Positions 12,249 through 27,529 of a stretch of DNA of 64,000 nt are shown piece by piece. The translations under genes were made by a program, and so were the position numbers. Position 1 is the first letter of the stretch. The number at the start of each line of letters is the position of its first letter. Origin of the DNA: Gavia stellata (lineage: Eukaryota; Chordata; Aves; Gaviiformes; Gaviidae); assembly GCF_030936135.1 (NCBI RefSeq), contig NC_082595.1, positions 80,138,135 to 80,202,134 on the forward strand, written 5' to 3'. The notes under the pieces were generated by a model that saw only the letters and a list, made by a program, of their open reading frames with translations, did no database searches and had not been told where the DNA came from.

Positions 12249-15200
12249 GTAGGTCAATAATTATTTAAATGAGAAGACAGGCTTCTCTATGTAGTAGATT
12301 AATTTCAATACACTGCCAAGCAAAATGGTAATTTACCACTGCAAAAGACATGCTAAACATGTCAGCTACGAATTCTGTAATAACTGGGGCAGCAATTTCA
12401 ATAAATCTAGCTCAGAGAACCACTGTCTCAGCATTTATATTTAAATTAACCAATCTCTGGTTATTATGGATGAACTTAGCAATTATATACTTAAAAAGCA
12501 AACTTGGAAAAAAGTCTCTATTTTTGGAACATGAGTGTAGGCTGTGATTTTTCTCATCTCAGTTTACAGAAAACAATCTCAACCTCTTGGCTTAGGTAAA
12601 AACAGTAATGCTAAGCTCATTACAATACTAACAGGATCATCAGCTCTGTAATCACTTGTTTTCCAACATCTTTGTGCTGCGTATCCTTTTTGGCTCAAGC
12701 AGGTAATCCCTCCCTTTCTTTGCGTGAGAAGAATGGATTAGGCATGTGGGAATCATCTATCCAAAGCATATTATGGAATAAGAGCAACATGACAACACAA
12801 CTTTCAGAACCCTTAACAGTATGTTACAAATGCCAACATCAAGGTTATAAATGCCAACTTCACAGAGAGTAAGATTGGTAATAGTGGAAAATCACTCCAA
12901 GTCTCTTGCAATAAACCAGCCATTTTTCAGTTTTTCTCTGTTTACCATGTGATTTGCATAAGGATCCCTCTCAGTATGAAGCAAATATGTCCGTTCATGC
13001 TTTGCATAGACTCCAAAGTTCAAGCCCCCAGTCAACAGTGGCTCCTTCTTTGTAGTGAATTCTCAGGACGCGCAATGAGCTGCCAGATAAAAGGACAAGT
13101 CTGTAAAAAATTAGTAGCTGATGGCAGTGTTTGGCATGAGTTTTCCATGAAGGGTCACAGAATTTCCTCAACATTTCTGAAAGATATTATATGGGATCTG
13201 GAGTGTCAGCCAAATCTCAGTTCTAAAAATGGGGAGAAACCCTCTTCCAAAGATAAGGGGAATATATCTCTGATGGATGACTGCTACGGTATATCATCAG
13301 CATAATGTGATAGCCCACCTTAAAGTGTAGGAGAAAAACATCAGTGCCATGAGTTGTGTATGTAAAATGTCAGTATGATAAAGGAAGCTTTAGCGTGTAA
13401 CTGAATTGCAAGACTAAAAGAGTATCCGGCAAGAGTAGAATGGTTGGCAATCTTTAGGACAGATTCTCTATGTATGAATACTGCACCAAGCAAAAAGGAT
13501 ACTTGGATCTAAACAACACTCATTTATGTCCATCATACCTTCGCAAGAAGTATTGTACTTAATGCAAAAAATTAGGTTTTATAGCAGAACTATGGTTATA
13601 GTAAAGTAGAAAGAATACAAAACAACAATACCATCATTCACCACACCTTCCCTCATCTCACCCAGTCCTTATTTTCTCATAGAAAACCACATTTTTTCAT
13701 GAGGAAACTCAGCTATAAGACCTAGAAGGGAGTAATGGCATTCCCAAATGAGGTCCTTGATCTGGACAACCTGGGAATTAGGACCTTGAGGTGCACCACT
13801 TATATCTCTTATCCCTAAAATGACCTTTACACCAAAGACTACATGCACAAAGGAGGGGGTAGGAGCTAACTGTGCTGGTCCTGTTTGTACAAGGTTAGAG
13901 TATCCCAAACCAGAGGGTTAGGGCTGTGTGCTGTATCAGCCAAACAGTTAGTATAGGCTAGTATCTCTGGCTCTATACCAGATCTGATCATGAAATTATT
14001 TAGTAAAACAACCAGGAAGCACTGTATGAACCACTTATTTGCCATGTTTTCTTGACATAATAGTAGTGCCCCATTTTTCCCGTGGGCTGAAGTTACGACA
14101 TTACTAGAGTAAGAAAAACATGAAAACTTAAGCTAATGGCATTCTTTCACCATATGTACTTAACTAAATCTAAACAGCAATTAGTCTTTCTCTGTACATC
14201 TGAATACATGATTGCTTAATGGGGCTGTTTTGTAACACTTCTTCTTTAGCTACCTAAACTTACTTTTTAACCGCAAAGCCAAAGTATGACAAAACAGCCT
14301 ATGGTACTTCATAATTTACTGAATGCAGACTTTCAAAACATGTCTTATCTTGTAAACAAATAATTGCTTTTTTCCATAATACTAAAGACATTTATCAGCT
14401 AGGCTATGCAAGCACATTTTCAAAGACGTCAGTGATAATCTGAGAAGCTGGAGTAGAAAGTAAAGCTGCAGAGTATTGTGTGACAGCTGCCACTGAAGGC
14501 AGATTGAACTCTGACTTGGGCTTTGCACCACACAGCAGCTGGCTTTTGCACTATGATTTCCCTTAAAATACCCATCTCTAGCTATGTTGTATATTCTGCA
14601 CCGCATGGTCACTGTGCTTTTTTCCCTTGCTTTTATGAAAATCTGGACCCGTTGAGCAATTTGAAACCCAACAGGAGCATGGCTGTTGCGTTGTTACATA
14701 TGAGGCAGTGTACAGGAGATGGAAGAGAAAAAGGGGCTATGTTGCAAAACTGACCTCAGCCCTAGAGCAAGTGGACAGATTTGGAGTTTTTGTATTACAA
14801 CTCCTTTCACCAAACTCTCTGATGATCATCTGTTCACATAAGGAAAGCTCTTGCCCATTCTTATTGTTTTATTTCATTTATTGGTATTGATGGATAATCC
14901 TTTCTCCCTGAGCTTCACAGGAGCTGAAATAAGAAGGAAAGCAAAAAATAGTTTGGAGGAACGCTTCTAATGAAAGCTGTGGAAACTCTACATTCAGCAA
15001 TTAACAGATAATGTACAGGTGGTTAGTGTCAACATCCACAAGTCCTTTTCAACATCTACTTGCATCCTGTAAATGACTTGCTCAGATCTTATAGAGAGTA
15101 ACAACATGTATTAAACTATCATCTTATCACATACCTCATATTCATGAGTAATACTTTCTATGATCATCAGGTGGCTAAAAGTTTCTGTCCCACTCTGGTA

Positions 15201-17708
15201 GGCAATAAGCCGGATTTTATTCACATCTTCATAACCTCTTAGCTGGAGTGGTTTCTATGATAGGAGGTTGCATTTAATTATATCTAATATAATTCTTATA
15301 TTCTAAGGATTGCATTGTTGAAAAGCTGCCACTGGAAGACTGTATTGTAGTCAATTATAGACCACCCTGGATGGTCTTTCATCACAAAATACCATTATCA
15401 TGCAAACCATCCTAGGAAAAAGAGGCCATAATGAAACTCACATTTTCTGAAATTGTGACAAACAAAATAGGCAAGCGAGAGAAAGGATTTGAGGAAAGGA
15501 TAAATCCTACAAGCAGAGGGGCTGTGTGAAAATATCCTGCTGCTTCCATGATTTTCAGTTCCCTCTCCATGAAGTAAATGAAAGGATGCTTTAGTTCCTG
15601 GGGCTGAATTTTTTTAAAGAGAATTAGCGGACAGAAAGATAAGTATAGAGGAAAAAATTATGGGGGAATAGGCCAGGGGAGGGGAAGGCAAGAGGGAAGG
15701 AATGCAGGCTGAGGACAGCTGAACTGAGATGGAGTTGAAGAAAATATGAAGGAAGTGGCTGGAAAGCCTCATATGAAGCATAAATGAAAATGGAAACAAT
15801 GAAAACCAAAAATAGCGAATGCCATTCGCCTGTCTGTAATGTGGGAGGCTGCTCTTTGTACTTACTCACACGCAGTTGAATTTCTCTAGCCTGCGGACTC
15901 TGCCCTTTTTCCGATAGAAGCCCATGTGGCACATGCCTTGTGCACCAGAGCGGGAAGTGCCAGCTGGGTGCCTAGGCCCAGTTGTTCCTATGGCACTGTC
16001 AGGTCAAGTCCAGTACTGAGGCTGGAGGAAGGACAAAATCTGTGATAGAAGGAAGTGGAGAATCACGAGGGCAAGGGAGTGAGACCATGCAGTGAGACTA
16101 TGTAGACAGTGTATAGAAAAATATGTGAAGTTAAAATCTGGATTAAGGGATGCTCCTCTTCAAGCATGTATGATCAAGTGAGACTGTGTGACACATCAGA
16201 GCTGCTGAGAATGCTTTAGATTGTGGTTTGAAGTATAATACCATGCCGTGTAAACAAATGCTTGTGATCAAAGCTAATCTAAAGGGTTCAAAAGAGTCTA
16301 GACATACAGTGAAAAAATACCTGAATTCAAGTACCTGAGTATGTAGCTAAACACATTAAGGACAAAACTATACGCTTACATTCAGATTGGTATTGGCAGC
16401 AGTGTAGCTGCTTGTCAAAAGATAAAGATCATAGCCTCCAAATGGATACCCTTTGGCCTCAGTTCAGCAAAAAAGTGTCCAATACAGCAGCTACAGTCAA
16501 TATGGCATGATAATGATTTCCATTGACATCTTCCTTCTCTCCATCCCCACCTCTACCAAAGTAATTTCACCAAAAAAAATCCCCAAACCAACAAACAAAA
16601 GACTGAGACACTATTAAGAAAAAGAGTAAGAAAGTTATTAAAATAGCCTTCATAGAGGGAACACTGTATGCACTTCCTCTTTCACCCTCATCCTACTGGA
16701 TCAAACAAGCATTTATGGGAGAAGAACTTTCCTCTTCCTCACCCGTCACCTTCCTTTTACAACATGACTCCAGATCCTTTCTGATGCACAGGCACATGAG
16801 AAAAGAACAAGACCAATGTTCCCACCCCTTAAAAATAGTTTTATGTCCACAAGCTACTAAGATATCTTCTGACATGTTCTTCAGTGTATTTTTCTGACTT
16901 TAACAATCTTCCAAATTATTCAGGAAATTAGCATCTTCAGCAGAGAAGCCAGGAGTCCTAACACCTTGTTTTAAGAAAATAGTAATTTCCATCTTCATCG
17001 CATTATTCAACACATCAACTTCTTCACAGCCTACATGGCCATGCTATGAATTTGCAAATTACTGTTCTCTTAACTCAAGTTGTTGGGACTCTGGGCTTCT
17101 GTATTAGTTTTAATGTTAATGCATTGTCTGATCTTTGGTATGGTAATTTCCCTAAGTTTTTCCATCTGTAAACCCAAAATAACTCCCTCCTTGACACATT
17201 ATTTCACTGTTGTGGTTTGTTATTGCTTGTAAAATCCCTCCTGGGTCTTATATGGAATCTGTTGGGATCGTGCTAGACACCGTTGCTTTTCTAGGCTCTC
17301 GGATTGTCAAAGGACTTACTGAGTCACCTTCTTCCATTGGATGGGTAATAGCAAAGAAATCAAATGTAACTCTTATCAAGTCAGGATTCAGGCCTGCACA
17401 TGTTAGGCACCCTTTTTAAAAAAAAAGAACTTTATAAAGTTTATACATTTGTTACACATTGTGTCTTTTCAGCTGGATGGTTGAATTTGTAGCATTACAG
17501 AAAAGAGTGCACCTGACCCGAATAAGGACTTTTAATCAAGTCTAACTTCTAATTGAATACGTATTATGCTCAGCATCTCATAACTCTCTCCTTACATCTC
17601 TGTTTGGAGTACAGACTGGAATTACAATAGTGAGTAATATTACAATACAAACAACATAAGAAAGATGCTGATGATGCTATTGATGGCGTGTTCTGTTTTT
17701 GTTGCATT

Positions 17709-17751
17709 TGACGTCATCATCAGCCAATGAACTGAAAAACAGCTGTATAAA
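17709..17751 (+). promoter_or_regulatory. CRE - CCAAT - E-box - TATA cluster in intergenic DNA
   Basis: Full palindromic CRE TGACGTCA (17709-17716), CCAAT (17724-17728), CAGCTG (17740-17745) and TATAAA (17746-17751) follow one another within 43 bp, spaced like a small inducible promoter. A start would be expected near 17775. No open frame or recognised gene lies downstream, so function is unproven. Confidence 0.35.
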
Positions 17752-20700
17752 CTCAACCCTGTATGAAGGATACCAAATGCTTTCAGAACAGTGAGCCCAT
17801 TTTCAAATCAGGTGGGATGTATATGAAAATTGGTAAAAACTTTGGATTGGTTTTCCATTTTTCATGACCTTTGCCCATTAACGTAAAGGGGAACAGAGCA
17901 GTTTCATATTCCATAGCAGATGTTCCATTGCAGATGAATTGTTTTGTTACATTTTATTACTGATGGAGAAGGTAGAAGTGATGTTGCAATGCTATTAGTT
18001 AAAAGCTGGTAAGCATCCCTTCTGGAAAGACCCTGTGGAGTTTAATAGGCAGGAAATCAATAGAGAAGTATTTTATCAGGAAGAGGTAATCTACTGAAAT
18101 TGATAGAGGATTATCTCTTGTGTTATTTCTTAATGGATCTTAGTGAGCTCTGCAGCACAGCTACTTCTTTCATTATTTTGTATTAAAAGCTTATAACCAT
18201 TCTGATTAAAATTCATACATTAGCTTACAAAGTAATGTGAGCTGGGATCAGAATCATACAAACGATGAATTACATGTGGCTTCTTGATTTGATATCATTC
18301 TTTTTCTTCATTTTTCAATCTAGCCACAGTATTTATATGCATAACAATAATGCTTAGTATAGACATTGTTTTATCTATTTGCAATGCTATAGATTAATTT
18401 AAACCAAAAGTACTCACTGGAAATAAATAATGTGACTGCAGTTATACACATGTGGAAACCGAAGAGAGAGGGGTTAAATGAACCACCCGAAACAGTCAGA
18501 AAATGTCAGTACTAGGAACAGAAGTCAGGCATGCCTCAATTCTAATGTAGATTTAACCTGATACAAGAACAGCAAAGTCCAGAAGGGTGGTAAAAGGCAA
18601 AACAATTTAAACAACATTAGCTATAACCAATGGTGTGGAAGCATATAGGATATCCTTTGTGACCTTTACATTAGTTAACTGATTTTTTTCTGCTTATAAT
18701 GTTTTAGAATATATTTTTTCTATTTTCCAATATAAAGGGAAGGTAAAAATCCCAGACCTAACCATTTGATACAATCAATACGGAAAGAATAAACATGCAC
18801 TAAAAGTGGGTACTAAAGATGCCCCATGATAATCTACATCTGGAAGAGCATTTCAGTTGGCTTCTCTCTTCCCCTTTCCTGTGGTATGTCTCTCTTGCTT
18901 ATCGCTAGCCTGCCCTTGCTAAAAAACCCACCAAAAATAGCATGCATTTATGGCCACTGACTAATGCTTTAATGTGCATTGTTTATTTCAGCTGATGATT
19001 TTTGTTCAGATTAGTATTATAAAGTTTATTGAAGCGTTTGTTATTGAGACACCATTTCAAAATTCCAGCTGCCTCTTTGCCTGCTGAAGTCACTTTTTAT
19101 AAGGACAAGTAAAAACATCATTATTCTTTTTAATTCTTATTCTTAGCATGATAAGGGTGGGCAAGATGACTTTTATATAAGGGCTAGTAATTTTTTAATG
19201 AAGATTTTGCAAAGTTGTTATTGTATTGTCCAGGCTGCCAATAGAAAAGTGTGCTTTTCCTTCTGTTTTGTGGGACATTTACCCAGTACCATTTCACGCA
19301 CTCTGTTGTGGGTGAAACCATGTCGTTTTCTGAAATGCATAAATACTGGTGATTTAGAGATATGTAATATTCGTCAACTCTAACTAGCCTTTAACCTGAA
19401 AACAGGCACTATTTCCCTGTGTGGTTTTCCTTGCAGAAGTTTTATACGTTCATGCTGAGGTGCAGTGGTTTCCATGGCAACTAGAGGTTTGCAGAGTATT
19501 CAAGAAACTCTGAAAGTTAAAATTAGCTTAGATGGGCATGCATAGATGATAAGGGCTTGGGGCTATGCAAGTTTGTGCAAATTGGTTTTGTGAAATTTAG
19601 TGGAGGATGTTACAGTCCAAACCCGAAGTATGGTATGTGTCAATGGATAAAGCCACAGTGGATCTGGAGTGAATACAGAGAGCTGGCAGACTTTGGGCAT
19701 CTAAGATAAATGGAGTGGCATTTAAAATACATTTTAGAAGAAAACCTGATTTTTAAATGCCTTAGAGAATGAGGAAAAAATCATTCTGATTAATTAGAGT
19801 TAATGGAAGTTTAATGGCTCAGGAGCCTTCTTGTTTTCATTAAGTCAAATTGTTCTTACAATCATCCCAGTTTATTTTTGAACATCTTTTCCTTGCCTGG
19901 ACACTATTCTCACCCATGGTCTGTTGTAGATTGAATCACTCCATAGCTGCAAAACTATGAGTTTAAGAGAGACCTCGAAGACAGCATAGATTTGTGTCCT
20001 CCAGGTCTCCATTTAGAGTACAAATACAGCAGTACAGCAGGAGGCTTGAGATAACATTCCTGTTTTAATGAATCCCTCTTATAATACTGTGGGATCTGTG
20101 GCAACTGGAGTAACACTGTAGCTAACTTGTTCAATCTGTGTATGAGCTTGTCTTATGTCCCAATAAAGATGAGTATTTAAAGGTAGTACAACGGTGAAGC
20201 TATATTTATGGAATAGAGTAATTTCTAATTATATGCCTTTGTCTTACCTTGCATGATGGGTTGTGCATCCTAACACAGGACACAGTTTCATGTTTTGTCG
20301 ACACTGTACCCTGAGGAAATTAGAGATAGTATGTTTGGGTGTTTCTCTAAAAAAATTCAGGAGATAGATATAAAACTAATTTAAAAGGCATAATCTTACT
20401 TCTACTGCAGTCAGAAAGATACTTAGGTCTAACCAAAGCTGTTGTGTTTTGGTCCGGTCACTGCTTCAGGAGATTAAGACCTGCAGAATCAGTTATGCGT
20501 GATTGCCTGCTTTTTATCTGAACTACATTTTTTAAAATTCATTTTTTATTTTAATACAATTTCAAAAAGAGAATGGGATAAATCAACCTTCCTTTCTGTT
20601 AAAGAAAATGCTTTCACCAAATCAGCTAGTTGATGGAAGATGCTGACATTATTGCAAAGGAAGAGATCCACAAAATGCTGGCAGGAGAGGTGTTTCTCAT

Positions 20701-22089
20701 CCTGATCTTATTATTCTGATAATTTCAGTAAAGTATGAATTCCAACAGAGTAGAGTTCTCTCAAAAATGTTTTTTTCTTCCACTCTGATGACTTCTGTAT
20801 TGCTTGAAAAATACATTCAGGGAACACTAGAATTATACAACTGACAATAAAGCCACCTAGAGTTAAAGTGGCATTGTCAATATGGATGCCTTCTTCTGTG
20901 GCTGGATATTAAAAAGTTGCCTGCAGTCACAGCCTTGCCTACTGTTCCCTATCAACCCCAGAAAAAGAGACTAACATCTCATAGTGATAAGAACATATTG
21001 TAGCAAAAGCTGTATTATGCTCACGAGCAGCTAGGCACTGAAAAACTAAGCCATGTTAAGACACAGGAGGAAAAAGATGCAAATAGGAAGAGAAGGCAGC
21101 CATTAGTCAAATCAGTGCTGCAGCTTCACCTGTATACGCTGTACTATGCAGATCAATCTACTGCAGAGACACTGTACCTTATATAAGCTCAGAAAAGAAT
21201 GAGAAAAATTATAAAGGTGCAGCAATGTCCATCTGCACTGAAAGGAGACTGAAAATACTGGCACTGCCTATTTTAGCAAGAGACAAGGTTACATGATAAA
21301 AAGTATTTTAAAAGCACATGTGAAAGGGAGGTATGTCAGGAATTCTCTTGTTGTAATACAGTGAAAGAACAAGAAGATTTAATTTCTCCCTTTCCAGCCC
21401 ACTGAAGGGAAAGCAGCACCGCTGGAGCTGCTGCCTAACTTCTTCCTCCCTGCCTGTAGGTTTCTCACGCTCTGTTGTGTGTGATAAGGAGTTGTAACCA
21501 GGCAGACACTTGACAATAGTGCATTGCCAATAGGGGTAGGTAGAGTTTTCCATCCTCTTAAAGTTATAAAGGAGCCAGGATAAATCCTCCTGTAGAAACA
21601 GGAGGAGAAGGGGCATTAGTCCTGACCAAATCTCCTTCTGATCTATTAGCTCTTTAGGATCGCATAGCTACACACTGACACGCTGTTTCTGTATCTTAAA
21701 CATAAATGTACAGCATTTCCTTCTATCTTATTACATATTGTGCATATGGCATATGGAAACACAGAACACTATTTATCAGAAAGAACTGGAAGGAGCTGCA
21801 GTGAAAAGCTGCATGTTACACTGAGTTGGTTGAGAAACAGCTGTGATTGGAGAAACTATGTGATTGTATTAGCTGTGCACTCATGTGCAGTGTTTTTTCA
21901 ATTTTAAGTGCTCATTCTAAAAAAAGATTGCTTTTGCGCAAAGTGTTATTTTCAGCAAGCTGTAACTTGGCCAGATCTAAACTGATTTTCATCAACACAT
22001 TCATATACTTTTCCTCTTTGAGGTCTATTTTGCTAAAAAACAATTTTCTAACCATGCAATTGCAGAACTGCAGCTATTTAAAAGCATAC

Positions 22090-22132
22090 GTATGTACATA
22101 TATACATACATACATTTTATATATATATATAT
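22090..22132 (+). repeat. TA/CA-type microsatellite
   Basis: Imperfect run of TATGTACATATATACATACA type followed by TATATATATATATAT. Simple sequence. Confidence 0.85.
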
Positions 22133-25100
22133 GTTTCTTTACTCAGTCAAGATCCAAAATTGCTTTATCTTGGTCTGCAGTGACCTGGGTCCAACAGGTA
22201 AAAATTTCTGGAAGGAATATATGCAAAAAAGATCATAATGGGAGTGCTACAGCATCTGTCTGAAAATGTTTACAGCTAGAAAGTTGCTAGTCAAAACGAA
22301 GAAAAGCACAACTGGCCATTTTTTCCCAAATACAGGTTTTTACAACACTAAACACCAAATTGTCTTGTGGATACTGCCGTATAAAAGGCCCAACTATCAG
22401 AGCTACAGTTAATGACCATTCACTAGTTCTATTAGGGATTCAGAACATTACAGACATCGGAATGAGAATATCCTATGCATATCACATCAGATGCTATTTT
22501 AGAACATTTGACTTGAAGCAGCCTGCTTGCTTTGGCAAACAAAGCCCTTGAGGATCTTTTCCTTGCAGTATCGTATACAGGAAGCAAATGACAGACTAAA
22601 TCTTAACAATTAGGATAATTAAATCTTTATCTTAAAGGGTGGTCTTAGGAGTATGCAAGCTATAGAGCTGCAAGGCAGTCATAAAGCAATCACCATCTAC
22701 ATTAATAATGACTGAAGATGAAATTGGATGTGACCTGTAGCAAGGAAAATGTGTGTGACATAGGGAAAGTTTCCATGGGAACACCATAAAAATTCTAAAA
22801 TATTTCCATGTTCAATGAGAAAAAATTTGGGCAGACATAAGCTGTTTAAGGGCTCACTGAATAGGTGCTGCCCAAGCCCTGTTAGTATCACTGCCTATGT
22901 TCAACCTAGTTGTGTACTGTCCCTGTCTTTCCTCTTGCAGCTCTTACAGTGTCTGCTGTGCAAGCAGCAGGCAGGGTGCACACAAACCAAGCAGGCACAC
23001 TGAAAGAGTCCGTTACTTATTCAGGGGGCTTTCATATCTAGTGTCAATCAGCTATTTTGAAATATATGTTCCTGGGCCAGATCCCAGCCTTGTCTACGTC
23101 TTCAAAAAGGCGTGCATGCATGTTATATTTGTCATTTAGGTTTTGGCACCAAGATTTTGAGGAAAATCTTGTGACTTTGCATATATCATCCGAAAATCTG
23201 AGGACACTAATGGGGCCATACTGTCCCTGCCTGACCTCCCCGCACCCTGCCCTGGCCCAGGGCCCTATGTCAGACCTTTGGGGCCATTGGTCCCTGCCCC
23301 AGCAATGCTGCAGCAGAGCCAGACCCTGCCCTGCTGTCCCAGGGGACCCCCAGGATGCTGCCAGCCCTTGCTACTCCAGACAGACTCCTTTGAAGGTCAT
23401 GCTCCCTAAAGAGTGTCAAGTGGCTGTCCTCACCAAATCAGATCTCTTAAGTTGCAACCCATTAAACACTCAGCACCATCAATCTTTTTCTTCTTTTTAA
23501 TCTTAGCCTTTGGGAAAAGGAGTTGCATTTTCTGTGCTTTCTACAAAGCACTTAGCTTAAATGATAAGTGTAAAATTTGTTCTAGCCCTGAGTGTTTAAA
23601 GAATAAGGGAAGATATAACTTTCCTCATTCCTGCTGGTACAGACATGGGCAGATTCCCTAAAGGAAGGGCACTGCTCTCTCTGGAGACCATAGTCCTCTC
23701 ATCTGCATCTCGGACTCAGCGCTCTGGGCTCAGCACTGCAACCCAAGGTCACAGTCCAGCATTTAACACATAGCAGTTTCACTTCACTTCCAGAAGTGTG
23801 TCCAGAGAAATGGAAATCTCAGCTGAATCATGTAATGTTTTGTGTTCTTTGGAACATCTTTTTTAAGGTGGCTGATAATGTTGTAAGGAAGAATGTCCAT
23901 TGAACTTGTACAGCTGTCCAATGTTTTTGTACGGCTACATGGGTGAAAGATGGATGTGTACCAGTGCTCAGGGGATTCACATGATATACCTACACTGCGC
24001 AGTGTGAACACAAACTCGTGTCCGATCCTACATGCCAGCTGTCCACTTTGTCCAGACCTCCACCATCTTTCCCAATGGTAGGAAAGTGACTTTCAGGAAA
24101 TACTGGAGAAAACTTGTATCCACGTTAGTCCTGAGGGCGTATTTACCTGCAGTGTAGATGTGCCAAGACTCCACTGGTTTGCTAGGTTGTCCGATATATC
24201 CTGCCTGCGCTTGTGACATCTACTGTGGGGCTGAAAGGATGACCTAGGTCTTTCCCACAAGAGCTTGTGGCATCTTCCTGTAGCAATCAGCAAATCAGGT
24301 GAGTTTTGTGGTCAGCCTGAGCACAAAGCTGGTGCAGGTTGTTTAAGCGCCTTGTAGCCTAAAAGACACAGGCAGCAACCCGCTGTCCCCATAAGCAAAC
24401 CTAGGGCAAGAAAAGGGCTGATCAATGCCTTTGGAGCATCCCCTGCTTTTGGACTATAGTAGGCTGTGTGCTTTCTCTGTCTTCTGTCTTGGTTTCACTG
24501 AGATCCAACATAAAAATATGACAACCCTGAAGTACATTTGAAGGTAATTCTTGTTCTACAGCCAGCCCTAGTTCTCACAGCCACTGCCCTATGGGTGATT
24601 TGGTTTCACCAGTTCAGCTAAATCCATATTTACCTAGCAAGAAAAATATTATGGATCACCATTTCAGAATGCTGGACACCCTTCAGCTATCAACATGTTA
24701 CTCCACTGAGTAAGTAATGATGAATCCAGCATCCAAATAACCCTGACATTTAGTGTTGAGAGATTATATAAAAATTAATAAATGCAGTTATAATTTAGTG
24801 AAGAAAACCTAATTCTAGCTCCTTTTTACTACTTGTAGCTACATGCCAGACTATAGCATTTGAACGTACATTCAGCATGGTATGTATTTATTAATTTTCT
24901 TGCCTGCAGCGTTTACAGTATTTTCTTGGCCTCTTTGCTAAAAGATACAAATTTCTAGCCAAGTAATATTTTCTTCTTCTGAATGTCAGAGAAACCCCTA
25001 AGTTATTACTGCTCTGTAACATGTGATAATTTACAGACATTTCTACATTTGGCTTCTATCCAGTTCAAAATCCTGGTTTAAGAGAACACCCACAAAGAAA

Positions 25101-27529
25101 AGAACCTGCTAAAGCTGCAATTCCTCAGCCTTTGTTGCAAAAGGGAAAGATATGGTCAGTAATGGATGATGCCAGTAAATTGATTCTTTACTTTAGCTTT
25201 TTTACCACTTTGTAATAGCTGGTTTAGGATTAATTCAACAGACATCATCGGGAAACTCCAGAGACTCTCTTTTACCTGACTGATATGTTCCATTAGCCCA
25301 TCTCAGTGTGTTTTCTTTTTTCCACACCAGTTTAATGCATTTGTACAAAATGTAGCAGAAGATAACTCTCCCAGGCAATTCCCAGAGTAAATGCCAAGAT
25401 TATGTAACAACTGAAATGCCCAGCAAGTTTTTTAAAAGAAATATGGACTGGAGTAAACAGAAGATTTAAATGCATGCATACCCAACATTTTAATTTTAGG
25501 GCTCTCCTCCTTGAACGAAATCCAGGTTGTAGAATTAGTCACCTACACTTCCTACACAGAGCATAGGGACAGGTAGGCATACCTTAAAGCCTACACCCCA
25601 AAAATGGGAAACCAACACGAAACAGTAGGTACGGGAACATGCCTAAAATCCACACCTAGGGCCCAAGTACCTGGCTCATGGCTTCAGGAAGTTTCCTCTC
25701 TGCCTCTGGGATCCAGAACATGGAGTCCACCCCAGAGATCAGGTCTTTGTACCTCATCTTTGAAAGAATAATCAGGGCACAACCTTTTCAAATCAACAGT
25801 AATCAGGATGGTTACAGGTAATGGTACCGCCACACCTATTTTGTATGTAATAACAAACCAAGTTGCACACATGTCCAGCATATGTGAGAACAAGCTTCCA
25901 TTTCTTCTTCCACCTGTTGGGACTGACTGAAGTCTCGCCATTCCAGGTGTGCTCCTGGCTACACCACCTTCTGAGAGCGATGCAAGATTCGTCAGGTCAG
26001 AAGGAGAGTGTGCAATAAAGGAGCATGACTTAAACATGATAATTTGGAACTAAACCCCAAAGGAATAAATCTAGTTTCTGATAAGGCTGAGGAACAGCTG
26101 TTAATCCACAGCTCTTCATCCAACCACCCCAGCTCGATTCACGATCACTCTCCTGGCTGTTGCAGTTGCATTTGTTTTTAGTTGTTTTTACAGCTGCAGT
26201 AAGAGGATTATTGTGTTGTAAAGTAAATGAAAACTCTGCAGAACACACAGTGTTAAGTGAATGCACAAATAAAAATACAGCTTATTGAAAATATGGGATC
26301 ACAATGGGGAAGTTACCAAAATGTCCTTATGTAATTAAAAGGTGGACAATCATTGACATGTGTATTACTAATTCTACCAAAGATGCAGAGAGTGCAGAAA
26401 AGACTGAAAGGCCATTTACATCAGATGAATAACAGGCAACATAACACAAGAATGTAAAGCTTATTAATATTTGATAGAACAAAGTGTTCTGATATTTTTT
26501 CAGCAAATTTCTTTTTAAACAAGGTGTCTGTCTTGTAGGTAATGTTAGAGTGCTTGAAAACAAAAATTAAAAAATCATTTTTCTTGAATATCTCAACAAT
26601 ATAAGTAAAGATAGAAACAACACTGCTGACTTTGGGTGTCTTAGCAACCTGCATACTACATAAAGATGGAAAAGGCCAATAATTCATTCATCTATGCATA
26701 TGTACATCTGGCGTTATCAATATTAAACAGTACTAATACATGGTTAGGACTAATTTAATTTATAATGAATGAACAGCATAGTGTGAAAGTCTGAGCATTG
26801 GTGATTGTAAAACTCCACCTATTGGACAGAAAAGTCAGTTCACTAGTCGCGTTGCCACAGACAGTTTATTTCTGCCCTCTTCACACTGGAAAAAGATTTC
26901 TCAATTTAGATAATTTCCTTCAAATGAAGCTCTGCTTTTCCTGGACTGGCTTATGCCAGTTCAGCAAGTGAAATACACTATACTGATGAAAGCACATTTA
27001 TCTGGTATAATTGTATATATAGACTAGGACTTTTCCAGTATAAAAATGTCACAAGAAATCCCACACTCTGTCATTATTATGCCAGGAAAGGCTTCTCCAA
27101 TATAGACCTGAACTCATCCTAAAAAAAAAGTTTCTCATGCGCATTAAACAGGATTACAGAGGAGGCTTACAGACACAGATAGCTTGAAAATAGGAAAGTT
27201 CCTGAAAAAAGTATTGAAATTTTACAGAACCGGAGAACACTGTGTGTCAAATTTGAGCTGCATTACCTTGAAAATCGTGTTCAGTGCCCTGGAGTATTCT
27301 TCCCAATTACATCAAAGCTTCTGCAATACTCGGAGAAATGTCCTAGAGGTAGAGGAGACAGCATGAGTGACAGCGCGTGTAGAAAAGTTCTCACTTGTAT
27401 TTATATGCTGATTGTGGCAAGCAGTGTTGTGGGCACTTCTTTGTTGCAGGACTGCTAACTAGTTCAGATTGAATGCTGCAGATAAGTATATTTGCAAAGT
27501 ATCCATGTGAGACAGTAATCGAATGGTAG

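Larger units (their letters stand above)
11917..27529. other. Long intergenic stretch without a recognisable gene
   Basis: About 15.6 kb, mostly AT-rich. Contains the CRE/CCAAT/TATA cluster at 17.7 kb, a poly-A run, a TA-type microsatellite and a GC-richer patch near 23220-23380. The longest open frames (118 codons at 12949-13305, 147 at 23057-23500) show no domain or splice support. Confidence 0.65.

Noticed and set aside
12949..13305. 118-codon open frame
   Set aside because: Composition and content look random; no motif, signal peptide or splice context.
23784..24293. Possible old DNA transposon (stretch resembling TGCAGTGTAGATGTGCC)
   Set aside because: Only a short resemblance; no terminal inverted repeats or target-site duplication could be found by eye.
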